NCBI RefSeq assembly: GCF_001894745.1
Contig: NZ_BBYF01000019.1
Coordinates: 62,001-126,000, forward strand
Origin: Paenibacillus sp. NAIST15-1
GTDB lineage: Bacteria; Bacillota; Bacilli; Paenibacillales; Paenibacillaceae
DNA length: 64,000 nt
Direction: 5' to 3'
Below, in pieces: positions 1-8,744 of the stretch (its first letter is position 1; each line of letters opens with the position of its first letter). The translations under genes were made by a program, and so were the position numbers. Below the pieces are notes generated by a model, which was not told where the DNA came from, did no database searches, and was given only the letters and a program-made list of their open reading frames with translations.

Positions 1-922
1 CCTGCCGCCTGGTCACTACAGCAATGAGCTTGCGGTTGCGATCGACGATCGGGAGCAGTTCAACGCCCTCCCACACCATCGTATGCGCTGCCGAAGCGAG
101 CGTCGTCTGCAGCGTAGCCGTGATCGGACTCCGCGTATAGAGCTTTTCAATGCTCGTGTCTGGTTCAGCCCCCAGCACATCCTTGTATGTAATCATACCA
201 ATAACCCGGTACCACTCGTCTACGACGGGGAATCGAGTATGACTTGTCTCATCACGCAGTCGTTGGAAGTCGCCAACTGTGCTGGATGGACGCAGCACAA
301 TCATTTTGTCTTTCGCTGTAACGATGTCTTCAACGATCATAATCTTCTTCTTAATTAACCGGTCGAACAGCGCGCGGTTGATCATAGAGCCGACTGTAAA
401 TGTATCGTACTTCGAAGAGATAATTGGCAAGTCCAGCGCATCGGCCAGCAGCTTCACCTCTCGGCTTGTTCCGAATCCACCCGTTATAAGTACACCTGCT
501 CCATGCTGAAGCGCAAGACGATGAGCATCCTCGCGGTTCCCGACAATGAGCAAGCTCCCTGCATCAATATACCGAGCCATGGCATCCAGCTTCATCGCGC
601 CGATGACGTATTTGTTCAGCGTCTTCATCAGACCGCGGCTTCCGCCAAGAACATGACCGCCTAAAATATCGACAACTTCACCGAATGTCAGCTGTTCGGA
701 CATATTGCGCGGCTTCTTCTCTACCCGAACCGTGCCAATACGTTCCTTCGTGACGACGATCCCGATGCTCTCTGCTTCCTTCACGGCACGATAGGCGGTT
801 CCCTCACTAACGCCCATTTCCTTCGCCAACTTACGAACCGATATTTTCGTCCCCGGCTTCAAACTTTCAATATGCTGCAGCAATTGTTCGTGCTTCGTTA
901 GCGTCGCATCATGGCCATCCAT
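1..922 (-). CDS. ytoI: YtoI-like DRTGG/CBS-domain regulator, 3' end outside window
   Basis: The first about 307 residues are visible. An N-terminal winged-helix segment (about residues 1-65, with the helix-turn-helix-like stretch KLAKEMGVSEGTAYRAV) is followed by a DRTGG-like domain (about 70-185, GAGVLITGGFGTS) and a first CBS domain (TRFPVVDEWYRVIGMIT). A second CBS half begins before the sequence leaves the window. This order matches the YtoI family, in which a hotdog/thioesterase domain usually follows; that part cannot be seen here. The ATG at 920-922 is chosen because AGGGGTG precedes it at suitable distance. CBS and DRTGG domains normally sense adenine nucleotides, so a nucleotide-responsive regulator is likely, but the target is unknown. 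Confidence 0.85.
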   Translation of the reverse strand, partial: MDGHDATLTKHEQLLQHIESLKPGTKISVRKLAKEMGVSEGTAYRAVKEAESIGIVVTKERIGTVRVEKKPRNMSEQLTFGEVVDILGGHVLGGSRGLMKTLNKYVIGAMKLDAMARYIDAGSLLIVGNREDAHRLALQHGAGVLITGGFGTSREVKLLADALDLPIISSKYDTFTVGSMINRALFDRLIKKKIMIVEDIVTAKDKMIVLRPSSTVGDFQRLRDETSHTRFPVVDEWYRVIGMITYKDVLGAEPDTSIEKLYTRSPITATLQTTLASAAHTMVWEGVELLPIVDRNRKLIAVVTRRQ

Positions 923-990
923 CTGTTACACCCCTATATCCCGAACTGTTGTATTCTGTGCTTAGTTTACCATATATTTATAGGTAACTG

Positions 991-1035
991 CAAAATAAAC
1001 AAGCTGGCATCTGACGATTCAGATACCAGCTTGTT
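991..1035 (-). terminator. Rho-independent terminator of the yhgE-like gene
   Basis: A long hairpin at 998-1035 (arms AACAAGCTGG and CCAGCTTGTT plus an inner ATCTGA/TCAGAT) is followed on the minus strand by a T-rich stretch (991-998). It lies 28 bases after the stop codon of the YhgE-like gene. Confidence 0.8.
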
Positions 1036-1063
1036 AGCTAAGCATACGAGGGAATACACAGCC

Positions 1064-3739
1064 TTATCCCGCAATCACTGCGGATGAATCTGCCTTCTCC
1101 TTGTTCACCAGCTTGCGATAGAACATTTGGAACGACAAGCTGCTTGCTGCCAGTGCGAGTCCAATGTACACCGACAGGAATCCGAGATTCATCCATACAT
1201 AGCTCATATCACCTAGTGAGATAACACCACGGAAAGCCCGTATTGTGTACGTCATCGGAAGCCATGGATGAAGCATTTGGAAAAATGGCGGTGTCAGCTC
1301 AATTGGGAACGTTCCTGCCGTTGAAGACAACTGCAGCACGAGCAAAATAATAATGATAAACCGGCCTACATTGCCAAACGTCGTAATGAAAAATTGGATC
1401 AAGGCAAAGAAGGTTAAGCTCGTTGTCAAGCATACAAGGAAGAACATCGGTATATTGGTTACAGGCAGGGTAATGACCGTAAGTACAACTGTACCGCAGA
1501 TGATCACTTGCAGAATGCTCTCGACTGTCATAAAGCCAAATTTACTTACCATCCAAGCCATACCAGATGGGGGCCTCCCGCTTGTTTGTTTCAACGGATA
1601 GACCATGGAGAACATAAGTGCACCCACGAAGAATCCAAGCGATAAGAAATACGGGGCCATACCAACGCCATACGTTGTGACGTCATGATTATCCAGCTTG
1701 TCACTGCCTACCGGAGATGAGATCATCTCATACGTTTTGTCGGTCGGGTGCTGCATCGCCTTCTCTGCACCCTCTCTCAGCTTGTCGCGCAGCTCTGCGC
1801 CTCCATCTTGCAGTCGCTTCTGACCATCTAAAAGCATCGCAAATCCGTCGTTAATCGAGGCCTTGGCCTTCTCTACCTGATTCAGCATATTACTCATCTT
1901 CTGGAACATAACCTTCTGCACATGACTGGCTGCTTCATTCAGCTTCATATCCGCCAAATTATGCAGCATATCACGCGCCATAGGCTCCATCGCATTTACT
2001 TTGTCGTCCGCTGCCTTATGCAGCTTCTTCGTAATCTCTGGCGCCAATCGGTTCAACTCATCATTTACTTTATGATGAATGCCGTTAACGACTTTCGGCT
2101 CGTATTCCTTCCATTTCTCATCAACAAGCGTATGCAGCGTATCGACTAGCTGCTTCGACTTCTGCTGATACATATTTTCTGCAAGCTCATGCGCCTTGTC
2201 TCGCAGTTGAGGAGCCAATTCATTCGCCTTCGCAATCACCATGCGGTTCGCCATGGAGCGTATCTGTGGGAAGACTTCATCGAACTTCTGATCCGCTGCC
2301 TCGTGCAGCTTCTTCACAAGCGAACTTCCCACCTTGCTCAGCTCTCTATCCGCAAGCTCCGTTAGATCCTGCTTCACCTTATTCTTGAGCGCCAACAGAT
2401 TATCGCCGTTCAGCTGATCCCTGGCCTTCGCACGAGCATCCCCCAGTTTCTTCTTCAACTCATCCCACTGCGGTTTCATAGCAGGCGGAATCTGTTCTTC
2501 AAAGGGCTTAAGCTTCTCCTCAAGTATTTTCAAATCCTCGTGGATCTTGTTCATCTCATCCTTGCCACGCTGAATTGCACCGTCAAAGATCGCATCCACC
2601 TTCTCATCAATGTAGCGATGAATGGACGAACGAATCGTGCTGTCGAGCTTGCTGTACTCATTATCGATGATGGTATGCATCTTGGCACGAGCTGCAGGCT
2701 CCATCTTCGTTATCGAATCATCAAGCTCCTTGCTGATCTTCACCAATACATTGTTCAAGTTCGCTTCATAAGCATGATCAATTTCTTTATGCATATTCTC
2801 CCGAATTTGCTCACCATACTTGTTAGCTTGCAGATCAATTTGTTCATGTACTTTTTCCTTAGCCGGCATAGATTTGGTGCGAACAAGCTCGTCAATTTTG
2901 ATATGCAGCGAATCGTGCACGATATCATAATACTTATCAGATTGCGTATCAATTTCACGATGAATCTTATCCATCATCTTCGGTTTATTGCTGCGGATCG
3001 CTTCATCGATTTCCTTATGAATCATCTGATCAAGCTTCTCTTTGTTCTCCTCCAAGGCACGTTCCACCATCGTTCCAGCCTGAGAGGTCTTCGAATCGAC
3101 CGCCGCATTCAATTCATCGCGGAACCTCTCAATCCCCTCACCTAGCTGGCCTAAGCCTTGCTCAATTTGGCTCGCACCTTCACTAGCAGCATTCAATCCA
3201 TCCGCTACTTTGTCAATCGCATTGAACATTTGCTCAACATATGTTTCCGTTACCTTTCGCGACAATTCTGCCTTGATGTTCTGCACTACTTTATCTGAGA
3301 TCTGTCCCGAAATAAAGTTATAACTGCTGTTCTCTGTGTATATCAGGTTCATCGGCTGCGGGTGCGGATCAAGGATCGTCGTTGCATTATGCGACATTTG
3401 TTCAGGGATGCGGATCATCAAGTAGAACTTGTTCTCGCTTAATCCCCGTTCCGCTTCCTGCCTGCTTACAAAATGAAACTCTACCTTCTCATTATCGCGC
3501 AGCTTCTCGATCAGCTCTCTGCCGATGGCAATCTCTTTCCCTTCGTACATCACCGGTCGATCCTCGTTGACGACAGCGACAGGCATATGCTTGACATTGC
3601 TATAAGGATCCCAATTCGCAACCAGATATACGCCGCAATACAGCAGCGGGATAATGAGCAGGCCCAAAACGGGTACAAGCACATCTTTGGTACGGATATT
3701 CGCCACGAATTCCGACCAGAAAAAACGAATACTATTCAC
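1064..3739 (-). CDS. YhgE/Pip-family membrane protein with repetitive ectodomain
   Basis: This 891-residue protein has the YhgE/Pip layout: one N-terminal membrane helix (about residues 22-42), a large extracytoplasmic region, and about five C-terminal membrane helices (from about 695) of the ABC-2 permease type. Relatives include phage-infection protein Pip and ESX/type VII-linked YueB. The start is GTG at 3737-3739 behind GGAGGTG. The ectodomain (about 165-650) is almost wholly charged helix, built of roughly 20-residue repeats with a recurring His-x-x-x-Asp core (LHKAADDK, LHEAADQK, IHREIDTQ, MHKEIDHA). No ATPase gene is adjacent, so transport is not implied. A role as surface receptor, cell-envelope scaffold or secretion accessory is possible; none is shown. 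Confidence 0.85.
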   Translation of the reverse strand: MNSIRFFWSEFVANIRTKDVLVPVLGLLIIPLLYCGVYLVANWDPYSNVKHMPVAVVNEDRPVMYEGKEIAIGRELIEKLRDNEKVEFHFVSRQEAERGLSENKFYLMIRIPEQMSHNATTILDPHPQPMNLIYTENSSYNFISGQISDKVVQNIKAELSRKVTETYVEQMFNAIDKVADGLNAASEGASQIEQGLGQLGEGIERFRDELNAAVDSKTSQAGTMVERALEENKEKLDQMIHKEIDEAIRSNKPKMMDKIHREIDTQSDKYYDIVHDSLHIKIDELVRTKSMPAKEKVHEQIDLQANKYGEQIRENMHKEIDHAYEANLNNVLVKISKELDDSITKMEPAARAKMHTIIDNEYSKLDSTIRSSIHRYIDEKVDAIFDGAIQRGKDEMNKIHEDLKILEEKLKPFEEQIPPAMKPQWDELKKKLGDARAKARDQLNGDNLLALKNKVKQDLTELADRELSKVGSSLVKKLHEAADQKFDEVFPQIRSMANRMVIAKANELAPQLRDKAHELAENMYQQKSKQLVDTLHTLVDEKWKEYEPKVVNGIHHKVNDELNRLAPEITKKLHKAADDKVNAMEPMARDMLHNLADMKLNEAASHVQKVMFQKMSNMLNQVEKAKASINDGFAMLLDGQKRLQDGGAELRDKLREGAEKAMQHPTDKTYEMISSPVGSDKLDNHDVTTYGVGMAPYFLSLGFFVGALMFSMVYPLKQTSGRPPSGMAWMVSKFGFMTVESILQVIICGTVVLTVITLPVTNIPMFFLVCLTTSLTFFALIQFFITTFGNVGRFIIIILLVLQLSSTAGTFPIELTPPFFQMLHPWLPMTYTIRAFRGVISLGDMSYVWMNLGFLSVYIGLALAASSLSFQMFYRKLVNKEKADSSAVIAG

Positions 3740-3805
3740 GCTTTCACCTCCTTATTGACCGAATGACCATTTTGTTAATATGGTTCTCATTTGACAGATG
3801 TGAGT

Positions 3806-3834
3806 ATTATATCTTAGCCTTTTTCAAATTTCAA
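3806..3834 (-). promoter_or_regulatory. Sigma-A type promoter for the yhgE-like gene
   Basis: On the minus strand TTGAAA (3829-3834) and TATAAT (3806-3811) are separated by exactly 17 bases, about 65 bases before the GTG start. Between promoter and ribosome site lies the imperfect inverted repeat ACCAT-N9-ATGGT (about 3751-3785), a possible TetR-type operator. No TetR gene lies in the window next to it. Confidence 0.6.
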
Positions 3835-3980
3835 TTTTTAATTTTTTTCCCAATGAAACCCATTTAACATGACAAATACCCCAAATGCCAACTCAAAAAA
3901 CAATGCTGTTTCCAACACTTCAGCGATGCTTCTCTGCCCCACAATGTCACAATTATGACCGCAATCAGCGGTTCAGAACC

Positions 3981-4017
3981 AAAAAAATAGAGCCCCTCCT
4001 AATGGAGAGACTCTATT
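3981..4017 (-). terminator. Rho-independent terminator after small membrane protein
   Basis: The hairpin AATAGAG...CTCTATT with inner CTCC/GGAG at 3986-4017 is followed on the minus strand by seven T (3981-3987). It sits 15 bases past the stop of the gene ending at 4033. Confidence 0.8.
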
Positions 4018-4032
4018 CCTCAGCTATTATGC

Positions 4033-4338
4033 TTACTTCAACCTGGCTGGCTGCCGCTTCATACGCTCTTCCAGGCGTCTATATTTCTCACGCTTAATCT
4101 TCTGCAAACGCTGTTCCGTCTCCTCATCCACCCGCAGCAAGCGGTGCAAATGAGCAGCAACAATCAACAATGCAAACGCAATCCATACAACGCCGAACGT
4201 CGAAGCTGCTGTCCAGCCATCCTTGAAGCTCAATGTAGGCAATACATAAATCAGCATCGCTACAACCAGAATGATGGATATGACATGCTTCCAGTTATTC
4301 CGTGGTTTCACAATAGCCGTATGATGTTCCGTTTTCAT
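4033..4338 (-). CDS. Small two-helix membrane protein, function unknown
   Basis: A 101-residue protein begins MKTEHHTA, with AAGGAG nine bases before the ATG; a longer in-frame version from 4386 lacks a ribosome site. Two hydrophobic segments (about residues 17-36, IISIILVVAMLIYVLP, and 46-65, VVWIAFALLIVAAHL) are followed by a strongly basic, probably coiled tail (EQRLQKIKREKYRRLEERMKRQ) predicted to face the cytoplasm. I do not recognise the family. It has its own terminator, so it is probably a real single gene. Confidence 0.6.
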   Translation of the reverse strand: MKTEHHTAIVKPRNNWKHVISIILVVAMLIYVLPTLSFKDGWTAASTFGVVWIAFALLIVAAHLHRLLRVDEETEQRLQKIKREKYRRLEERMKRQPARLK

Positions 4339-4451
4339 CCCGTTACGCTCCTTACTTGAGACGAGCCGTGATATCTGAAGCATCATCTCTATTCTTGTCC
4401 TATACTAGAGCGTATGCCGGTTATATGAATCCCATGACTTCTTTCTTGTCC

Positions 4452-4790
4452 TTATTGATACAGGTGGCCTAGCGATTCAGAGACGATCTTATTCACATCT
4501 TGAATGACAACGGCAAGGCGGCGTTCAGCATCGAACAGCTTCGCAATATCCGCATTCATGCTGATCACTTGGAACAATTTCTCCATCTTTTCCATCTCTT
4601 CTTGATCTGGCATTTCACCTGTCATCATCTTTTGCTGCATATCCATCTGACGTGCACGGAAATCATCCAGCATCTGCTTGCCTTCAGGGTTCGCATCCAC
4701 TGCTATCATTGCTTCTTCTACAGCTTTGGCCTCTTCAGAGGACTGCAATGCACGTGCCAAGTCGTGCGCTTTGTCGTATACGCTCATCAT
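4452..4790 (-). CDS. yheA: YlbF/YmcA-family protein YheA
   Basis: A 112-residue, wholly alpha-helical protein of the YlbF/YmcA superfamily, the fold of the RicA/RicF partners of RNase Y in Bacillus. Family features are the N-terminal YDKAHDLARAL helix and the FQVISMNADIAKLF helix. GGAGGT ends five to eight bases before two alternative ATG codons (4790 and 4787). The neighbouring gene is YheB-like and the next cluster is YheC/YheD-like, reproducing the Bacillus yheA-yheB-yheC-yheD neighbourhood, so YheA is a better label than YlbF itself. Its function remains unproven. Confidence 0.8.
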   Translation of the reverse strand: MMSVYDKAHDLARALQSSEEAKAVEEAMIAVDANPEGKQMLDDFRARQMDMQQKMMTGEMPDQEEMEKMEKLFQVISMNADIAKLFDAERRLAVVIQDVNKIVSESLGHLYQ

Positions 4791-4865
4791 TCATTACCTC
4801 CCGCAAAAAATACAATCTTCAGCATATCATAGTTCCATATTACTGTCCTCATCCAAATATGACGT

Positions 4866-6044
4866 TTATCCGACAGCTAACAGAACAAAAGCCTGCACCA
4901 ATCCAATAATACCTCCAAGCAAAGCCCCCAGCCATGTAATTGCTCGGAACTCCTTGCCCGACACACTTAAAATGATCGTCTCCAGACGTTCAATCGGGAA
5001 TTGCTCCACCTGAGTGCGTACCACTTCCTGCAAGCGGGCTGCGCGAACAATAGCGTCCAGATTGCGATCCAATAGCGCAAATGCTGCCTCCACAGCTCGT
5101 GGAATATAGCCGCTCCACACTGCTTCATACTTGCCAACCAGATGCGCCGGCTGAATCTCGCCAAGTCGATCGATCCGCTTCGGCCACTGAATCATCGCAG
5201 CGGCTTGGCTCGCAATATAATCAAGGGAATTCGTCTCTTCGGGTATATCCGTCCACGAGCGAACAATCTGAGCAGGTGTCTCTTGTAGCCATTCACCAAG
5301 TTTCGATAAAATGAAACCTGCAACGGTCGCGCGAACTTTAGGCGAGCGAAGCTGTTCGACGAGCACAGGCATCATCTTGGTTACGAGCTTATCCTCATCC
5401 ACAAATATCGCTGCCATAGCGCCAAAGAAACCTGAGGCACGATCAATGACATCCTTCGCCAGCTTCGTCATGAGCAGTTGTCCCTGCAACGAGGTCAATT
5501 CCTTCTCGAACGATGACAGCATCACAGCTGCGGCTTTGTCTGCCCATTTCGCAGATGACTGCTCCCACCCTTCAGGAAGCCATTCAATCAGAGGGCGCTC
5601 ATCCCAGCCTTTCCCCTCGAGCCACTTCTTAACCCCATTTGCCGTCCATTCCTGCAATCGATGCGCAGATTGATCCCGAATCTCATCCCATTCCTTATCC
5701 GGAAACAACTTGACCGCCCACTCTTTGACCGTTCTGTCATCTTCCGACCAATTCTGAGTCATGCGCAGAACCGTTTCTGTCGCCTTCTCACGAGTATCGG
5801 GCCTATTCAGCATCGTACGGAGCCCATCACTTGTAACTAAATATTCGGCTACAACGTCACCGAAAGAAGCGGCAATATCCTCTCTGCGCTTCGGAATAAG
5901 TCCTGGTGTAAATGGTATGCGCCAGCGGCCAATATACATGGCTTTGCGCGGATGAAAAAGCATTTTGATCGCAAAATGGTTGGTAACCCCACCTACGATA
6001 GCAGCAACGACAACACTAAAACTGATAAACAGCCATACCGGCAT
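4866..6044 (-). CDS. yheB: DUF445 membrane protein YheB
   Basis: A 392-residue DUF445 protein. The N-terminal membrane segment (about residues 3-22) leads into the family signature GGVTNHFAIKMLFHPRKAMYIG and PFTPGLIPKRREDIA. A long helical middle follows, and a C-terminal hydrophobic segment (about 372-390, LGALLGGIIGLVQAFVLLAVG) closes it. The start follows GGGGGAATAGAC. It lies upstream of yheA in the same direction with 75 bases between, so co-transcription is likely. It is divergent from the five YheC/YheD genes, with 152 bases between. In Bacillus these genes are associated with spores; the molecular role is not known. Confidence 0.85.
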   Translation of the reverse strand: MPVWLFISFSVVVAAIVGGVTNHFAIKMLFHPRKAMYIGRWRIPFTPGLIPKRREDIAASFGDVVAEYLVTSDGLRTMLNRPDTREKATETVLRMTQNWSEDDRTVKEWAVKLFPDKEWDEIRDQSAHRLQEWTANGVKKWLEGKGWDERPLIEWLPEGWEQSSAKWADKAAAVMLSSFEKELTSLQGQLLMTKLAKDVIDRASGFFGAMAAIFVDEDKLVTKMMPVLVEQLRSPKVRATVAGFILSKLGEWLQETPAQIVRSWTDIPEETNSLDYIASQAAAMIQWPKRIDRLGEIQPAHLVGKYEAVWSGYIPRAVEAAFALLDRNLDAIVRAARLQEVVRTQVEQFPIERLETIILSVSGKEFRAITWLGALLGGIIGLVQAFVLLAVG

Positions 6045-6196
6045 GTCTATTCCCCCTTTTTATTTCCTTCAATAGGTCAATCACCAAGGGAAATATGTCC
6101 TCATATGATGAATTAACGTATACGGTCTATCTGTATCGACCCATGCAGATGGGATCGTATGAATGACTGCAAGTTGTTGTTGGAAGGAGAACCTCC

Positions 6197-7564
6197 ATGT
6201 CTAAATCAAAAGTGACGCTCCAGTTGATCAGCTCCAGCCTCTTGCAAGACGATGTGCTCATGTTGGGAGAGGCTTATGTCAAGCTGTGGAAGGTTCCTGT
6301 CAACCAGCCGCTGACTCTGAAGTTCGGTTCCTTCAAGCAGCGCGTGACAGTAATATCCGTCTCCCGCTTCGACGGGCTACGAATGAATCACTCACTTGCA
6401 CGAAAGATGGGGCTGACGAACGGCCAGTCACTGCGTGCGGCCTACAAGACATCGAGCCAAATCTTGAGCCTTGGACCGCTTATTGGTGTATTAGTAAGCC
6501 GTGATTATCCGAGCATGCCGGATAAGCCATTCGGTTCTATTACCTCTTTCTGCAAGGAATTGGTCGATGCATGCCAGCTCCAAGGAGCATGGGTATGCTT
6601 CTTCACACCCGATCATATCCAAGACCTCCACAACGTCAAAGCGTGGGTCAATACCAATGGTAGCTGGCAACGAGTTACGATGCCGATACCGGATATTATC
6701 AACAACCGATTGACGTCACGCAAGCTGGAGAACAAACCTAGCGTACAGCATTTTATGAAAGAAGTAAAATCGCGATATCAGTCCGTTGTCTTCAATGAAA
6801 AATTCTTGGATAAAACAGAAGTGTTCGAAGCACTCAGACCTCATGCAGAGCTATCCAAGTATTTGCCGGAGTCTTACTCGCTCCGTACCTTCTCCACCTT
6901 AAAAAGCATGTGCAGCCGTTATACCACTGTGTTCTTAAAGCCCGCACGCGGCAGCCTTGGCAAAGGCATTATTCGCATCACTCGGCTCCCGGATCACAGT
7001 TATCAAGCCTTATATTCCACCTTAAACGGAACAAAACGACAGCAGTTTAGCAGTCTTACTAAGGTCTTCTCCAGCTTATCTGGCAAGTTGAAAACGAACC
7101 ACTACCAAATTCAGCAGGGACTGACGCTAATCGATCATAGTAGGCGTCCGGTGGATTTCCGAGCACTCGTCCAGAAGAACGCTTCCGGCAAATGGACGAT
7201 CACTTCGATCGTCGCCCGCATTGCGAGCAATCAGCACTTTGTATCCAACCTGGCACGCGGCGGCTCACTCAGTACCGTGAAGGAAGCCATATTCCGTACG
7301 AACCTGCCTCCTTCGGTGAAGAATGATGTAAGTGCACGGCTGAGGCGAGCTGCACTTGACATCGCTCAAGGTGTAGACACTTATATTCCCGCTCATTTCG
7401 GTGAGCTCGGCATCGATCTTGCTGTAGATAACTCGGGGAAGGTCTGGCTCCTCGAGGTCAATTCCAAACCATCCAAAAACGACAACACGCCTTTAGGCGA
7501 TCGAAAAATACGGCCCTCTGTGCGCAAAATCGTGGATTACTCTCGATTTCTAACCGGGATCTAA
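6197..7564 (+). CDS. YheC/YheD-family ATP-grasp protein 1 (long form)
   Basis: A 455-residue protein, first of five tandem paralogues. It has an N-terminal beta-rich extension (about residues 1-95, ending SLGPLIGVLVS), a middle segment with the conserved PDIINNRL, and an ATP-grasp fold (about 190-450) with the glycine-rich GSLGKGIIRI loop, QQGLTLID, the VDFRALVQKN strand and the metal-binding EVNSKP motif near the end. ATP-grasp enzymes join a carboxylate to an amine or thiol. YheC and YheD are known as spore-associated proteins in Bacillus, but no substrate is established. GGAGAACCTCC precedes the ATG. It probably starts the operon. Confidence 0.85.
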   Translation: MSKSKVTLQLISSSLLQDDVLMLGEAYVKLWKVPVNQPLTLKFGSFKQRVTVISVSRFDGLRMNHSLARKMGLTNGQSLRAAYKTSSQILSLGPLIGVLVSRDYPSMPDKPFGSITSFCKELVDACQLQGAWVCFFTPDHIQDLHNVKAWVNTNGSWQRVTMPIPDIINNRLTSRKLENKPSVQHFMKEVKSRYQSVVFNEKFLDKTEVFEALRPHAELSKYLPESYSLRTFSTLKSMCSRYTTVFLKPARGSLGKGIIRITRLPDHSYQALYSTLNGTKRQQFSSLTKVFSSLSGKLKTNHYQIQQGLTLIDHSRRPVDFRALVQKNASGKWTITSIVARIASNQHFVSNLARGGSLSTVKEAIFRTNLPPSVKNDVSARLRRAALDIAQGVDTYIPAHFGELGIDLAVDNSGKVWLLEVNSKPSKNDNTPLGDRKIRPSVRKIVDYSRFLTGI

Positions 7565-7577
7565 GGAGGTGGCAGCA

Positions 7578-8744
7578 ATGAACATGTCAGAACCTTCTGC
7601 GCTGACGCTTGGCGTTCTGCAATGTGAAGGCACAGGAACGCTGCCATTTGCGGAAGCGGACTACTGCCGCAAACTTTGTATTGCCGGTCGTAAGCACGGT
7701 ATCCGTGTTATCGTGTTCTCCCCGTTATGGATACATTGGGGTGACTGCACCGTTCATGCATTTGTATATGGGAAGTCAGGATGGGAACGGCGTACATTCC
7801 CCCTTCCCCGGCTCGCTTATGACAGATGCTCCTACAGCAATCCGCAGCAATACCGTAAAACACAAGCTGCCATCACCCGTATGAAGCAGTTGGCGAACGT
7901 CACGCTTCTCGGCATCGGCTTACGAGGAAAATGGGATATCTATCGTTCAATGCGCAAGGATTCATCCCTGTCTCCTATACTGCCTCCCACTCGGTTGTTC
8001 GTAGGCATCTCCAGTCTCGCAGCTCTGTTGAATCGTTATCATGGCGGCCTATTTCTGAAGCCACATGGCGGCACTCATGGAAAGTCTACACTGCATGTTC
8101 GCTACCGCGACAACGATAAGGAGAAGACTGATTCGATATCAACTGCTCTTCCCGGCACTTTGGAGCTTCGTGGAAGGGACGACGATAATCATCCCATACA
8201 ACACAGCTTCTCCCGGCCTCAGGAAGGATTCGCTTGGATCGAACAATTTGTCGGCAAGCGCAGATTTGTCATACAACCCTATTTATCATTGGTTACCCAA
8301 GAAGGAGAGCCGTTCGATGTCCGTGTTCTTATGCAAAAAAACGGAAACGGCCGTTGGGTTCTAACCGGTATGGCAGCAAGGGTCGGCCAGCCTGACAGCG
8401 TCACATCTAATCTGCACGGAGGCGGTCGCGCCGTCTCGGTCATACCATTCTTGGAAAGCCAATTCGAACCGAATCATGTTCATCGGCTTATAGAACAACT
8501 GAGTACGTACAGCGAATACATTCCACCGCTTCTGGAAGCCCAATATGGGCGAATAAGCGAGATCGGCCTCGACTATGGAATTGACCTCAAGGCTCGCCCT
8601 TGGCTGCTCGAGGTCAATTCCAAACCTGGCAGATCCGTATTCAGACACACCGGAGAATACGAAGCTGCCCTGCAATCAGTGGAAAATCCCATCTTGTACG
8701 CACGCCATGTGTTGGTTCGGTACCTTAGGAGGGTCAGTTCATGA
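7578..8744 (+). CDS. YheC/YheD-family ATP-grasp protein 2 (short form)
   Basis: A 388-residue paralogue lacking the N-terminal beta extension; it begins directly at the LTLGVLQCE strand. The ATP-grasp motifs are KPHGGTHGKST, FVIQPYLSLV, FDVRVLMQKN and LEVNSKPGRS, so the ATP and metal sites look intact. The GTG at 7569 is rejected as start because it overlaps AAGGAGGT, which serves the ATG at 7578. That ribosome site overlaps the stop codon of the gene before, so the two are translationally coupled. The middle of the protein (after KEKTDSIS) is the least like the other four copies. Confidence 0.83.
   Translation: MNMSEPSALTLGVLQCEGTGTLPFAEADYCRKLCIAGRKHGIRVIVFSPLWIHWGDCTVHAFVYGKSGWERRTFPLPRLAYDRCSYSNPQQYRKTQAAITRMKQLANVTLLGIGLRGKWDIYRSMRKDSSLSPILPPTRLFVGISSLAALLNRYHGGLFLKPHGGTHGKSTLHVRYRDNDKEKTDSISTALPGTLELRGRDDDNHPIQHSFSRPQEGFAWIEQFVGKRRFVIQPYLSLVTQEGEPFDVRVLMQKNGNGRWVLTGMAARVGQPDSVTSNLHGGGRAVSVIPFLESQFEPNHVHRLIEQLSTYSEYIPPLLEAQYGRISEIGLDYGIDLKARPWLLEVNSKPGRSVFRHTGEYEAALQSVENPILYARHVLVRYLRRVSS

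Noticed and set aside
2540-3145. 201-codon open frame on the plus strand
   Set aside because: Antisense to the repeat region of the yhgE-like gene; open because of the biased codons of the repeats.
6060-6196. Sporulation sigma-E or sigma-K promoter before the YheC/D cluster
   Set aside because: CATATGAT resembles a sigma-E -10, but I could not place a matching -35 at proper distance.
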